NCBI GenBank assembly: GCA_051659505.1
Contig: JBOFOQ010000003.1
Coordinates: 1-16,967, forward strand
Direction: 5' to 3'
From: JAGNZR01 sp051659505
GTDB lineage: Bacteria > Fusobacteriota > Fusobacteriia > Fusobacteriales > Fusobacteriaceae
DNA: 16,967 nucleotides
A program made the position numbers and the translations under genes. The notes under the pieces were generated by a model. The model did not search any database and was not told where the DNA came from. It worked only from the letters and a program-made list of their open reading frames with translations. Below, piece after piece: positions 15,478 to 16,967 of this stretch; position 1 is the first letter of the stretch; each line of letters starts with the position of its first letter.

Positions 15478-15512
15478 CACCACCGTACGTACCGTTCGGT
15501 ATACGGCGGTTC
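15478..15512 (-). ncRNA. Group II intron domain V
   Basis: On the reverse strand ACCGCCGTA (15510-15502) pairs with TACGGTGGT (15487-15479), with one G-T wobble. Above it, TACC pairs with GGTA around the tetraloop GAAC, with a 2-nt CG bulge on the 3' side. Two helices, a tetraloop and a 2-nt bulge in about 34 nt form the standard catalytic domain V. The linker and domain VI follow at about 15477-15437. Confidence 0.85.
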
Positions 15513-15519
15513 AATAAAT

Positions 15520-16839
15520 TTAATGTAGTGCTTGATACCTTTCATTTATACTTTTAAGTCCTTGATTTGATAGGTATTCGTTTGTTAGAGATGTGCTCAG
15601 AATGAAGCTACCGGCTGTCCGCCAGTAGCTTTTTCTTGTATTAGCATATTCCCACGCTTTGTTCTTTTTAATTCCAAGTTTTACTAGGTTCTTTTGCCTG
15701 TTTCGTATCTTTTTCCATTGTTTCCAATAGCACATCCTTATCCGTCTTCTTAGCCAACCATCTAGTTCTAACGTCAGTATTTTCATATCAGCCAAACAAA
15801 AGTAGGATACCCAACCTACTAGAGATTGGTTTAGCTTCTTCACTCGGTATTCCATATCAACCGACCATCTTCTACTGGTCAATCTCTTGAGTTTCTCTTT
15901 GAATTTTTCAACCGGTTTGGGATGAACTCTAACACCTAATCTCTTTCCTAACCGGTAAAATGAAAAACCCAAAAATTTTACATTCCATGGTCTATCAACT
16001 TTACTTTTGTTCTGATTGACTTTTAACTTTAGTTTATTTTCTATGAAATTTGTAATACTTCCCATTACTCGCTCAGCTGACTTTTTACTTTTTACATATA
16101 TATTACAGTCATCTGCGTAACGACAGAATTTCAATCCTCTTTTTTCTAGTTCTATATCCAGTTCATTCAACATTATATTACTCAGCATTGGCGATAGAGG
16201 CCCACCTTGTGGACATCCTTTTTCTGTTTTAAATTTGACACTGTCAATTTCTACTCCACTTGTTAAATATTTACGTATTATACTTAACAAATCTCCATCT
16301 TCTATGGTATTGTGGATAAGTTTCATCAATTTGTCATGATTTACTGTATCAAAATATTTCTCAAGGTCTATGTCTACAACCCATGTGTACCCCTCTTCAA
16401 TATATTCTTTACATCTTTTGATTGCCATCTTTGCATTTCTGCTTCTTCTGAACCCAAAACTATTATCTGAAAATTTCTTTTCATAGATTGGTACTAACAC
16501 TTGGTTTATAGCTTGTTGAATTACTCTATCAATCGCTGTTGGTATTCCCAACAATCTAACTCCACCATCAGGTTTTGGGATTTCGACTCTCCTCACTGGA
16601 CTAGGTCTATATTTTCTTTCTCTCAATAACCTTTTGATTTCATTACCATTTTTCTTAAAATATTCTGGTAACTCACTTACTGTCATGTTATCTATACCAT
16701 GACTTCCTCCATTTGCGATAACTCTATTCATGGCAATTTCAATATTTAAATCTGTTAGTGCCTTTTCAAGAAGATTATTTGTTTTGGAGTTTTCTACACC
16801 GCTTTTAGATTCTACTGACGTAATTTCAATACTCTGCAT
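15520..16839 (-). CDS. ltrA: Group II intron reverse transcriptase/maturase (LtrA-like)
   Basis: Intron-encoded protein that helps the intron RNA splice and copies it into DNA. From ATG 16839 it has 439 residues. It shows HGIDNMTV (47-54), the palm VVDIDLEKYFD (154-164, first catalytic Asp156), PQGGPLSP (210-217), catalytic YADD (241-244) and KFLGFSF (288-294). The maturase (GIIM/X) region with RVKKLNQSLVGWVSYF ends near 347, and a basic C-terminal region follows. There is no Cys/His-rich HNH endonuclease domain, so it is an endonuclease-lacking type that probably uses replication forks or single-stranded DNA for insertion. All RT motifs are intact. The start is uncertain. The frame is open to TTG 16881; I prefer the ATG because GGAGG (complement of 16852-16856) precedes it, although a 12-nt spacing is long. 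Domain V begins just after the stop. Confidence 0.93.
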   Translation of the reverse strand: MQSIEITSVESKSGVENSKTNNLLEKALTDLNIEIAMNRVIANGGSHGIDNMTVSELPEYFKKNGNEIKRLLRERKYRPSPVRRVEIPKPDGGVRLLGIPTAIDRVIQQAINQVLVPIYEKKFSDNSFGFRRSRNAKMAIKRCKEYIEEGYTWVVDIDLEKYFDTVNHDKLMKLIHNTIEDGDLLSIIRKYLTSGVEIDSVKFKTEKGCPQGGPLSPMLSNIMLNELDIELEKRGLKFCRYADDCNIYVKSKKSAERVMGSITNFIENKLKLKVNQNKSKVDRPWNVKFLGFSFYRLGKRLGVRVHPKPVEKFKEKLKRLTSRRWSVDMEYRVKKLNQSLVGWVSYFCLADMKILTLELDGWLRRRIRMCYWKQWKKIRNRQKNLVKLGIKKNKAWEYANTRKSYWRTAGSFILSTSLTNEYLSNQGLKSINERYQALH

Positions 16840-16967
16840 TCTCTCTGTTATCCTCCGATTCCATCTTATTTTCACAGACAAGACCTTACGGTTTCTGCTT
16901 TCATTGTAAAGATATTTGTTCTTGTAACCTCTGAAGCATTTATTGTTCAGTCCTTCCCGAAAAAAAA

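Overview
This is a very AT-rich, Gram-negative-type chromosomal segment. It carries a heptose-epimerase gene for LPS core (hldD), lipoprotein and SecA genes, and strong AGGAG-type ribosome sites with occasional TTG starts. Together these best suggest a member of the Fusobacteriota (Fusobacterium or a relative). That assignment is inference from composition and gene style; no rRNA is present to confirm it.

Layout. Bases 1-8094 are read leftwards: ligA (DNA ligase), then secA, a small lipoprotein gene that starts 10 bp after secA, a PHP phosphoesterase with an N-terminal cysteine-rich zinc-like domain, hldD, and the start of a small two-helix membrane protein cut by the left edge. secA has its own good promoter (TTGACT-17-TAAAAT). 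From 8095 the genes run rightwards. A short Smr-domain gene is divergent from ligA, and the two extended -10 elements form a perfect 12-bp inverted repeat. Then come an accessory locus (about 8593-9278), a gene-free AT-rich stretch with hairpins, and a housekeeping operon: a CBS/DRTGG-type Mn-dependent pyrophosphatase, a YgiQ-type radical SAM protein, and the GTPase Der, which starts at TTG 13231 and ends in a strong terminator. A secreted protein of unknown function follows, then an exact (AAT)10 microsatellite and the 3' part of a leftward group II intron with its reverse transcriptase/maturase. The intron runs off the right edge.

The most interesting locus is 8593-9278, which has the complete architecture of a type III (ToxIN/AbiQ) toxin-antitoxin system. 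It has a strong promoter (TTGATA-16-TATAAT with TGn), three head-to-tail 38-bp repeats with no spacers, a perfect 10-bp-stem intrinsic terminator, a GAGGAG ribosome site and a ToxN/AbiQ-like endoribonuclease gene. Each repeat can fold as an H-type pseudoknot like a ToxI antitoxin unit. The toxin frame is interrupted by a TAA at 9237. The same frame then continues for 12 codons with an LLEEKY-like tail typical of the family, so this copy looks C-terminally truncated by a single nonsense change, or the base is an error.

The rest is mainly core metabolism and information processing: DNA joining, protein export, LPS core sugar synthesis, pyrophosphate hydrolysis and ribosome assembly. Two mobile or accessory additions interrupt it, the toxin-antitoxin locus and the group II intron.
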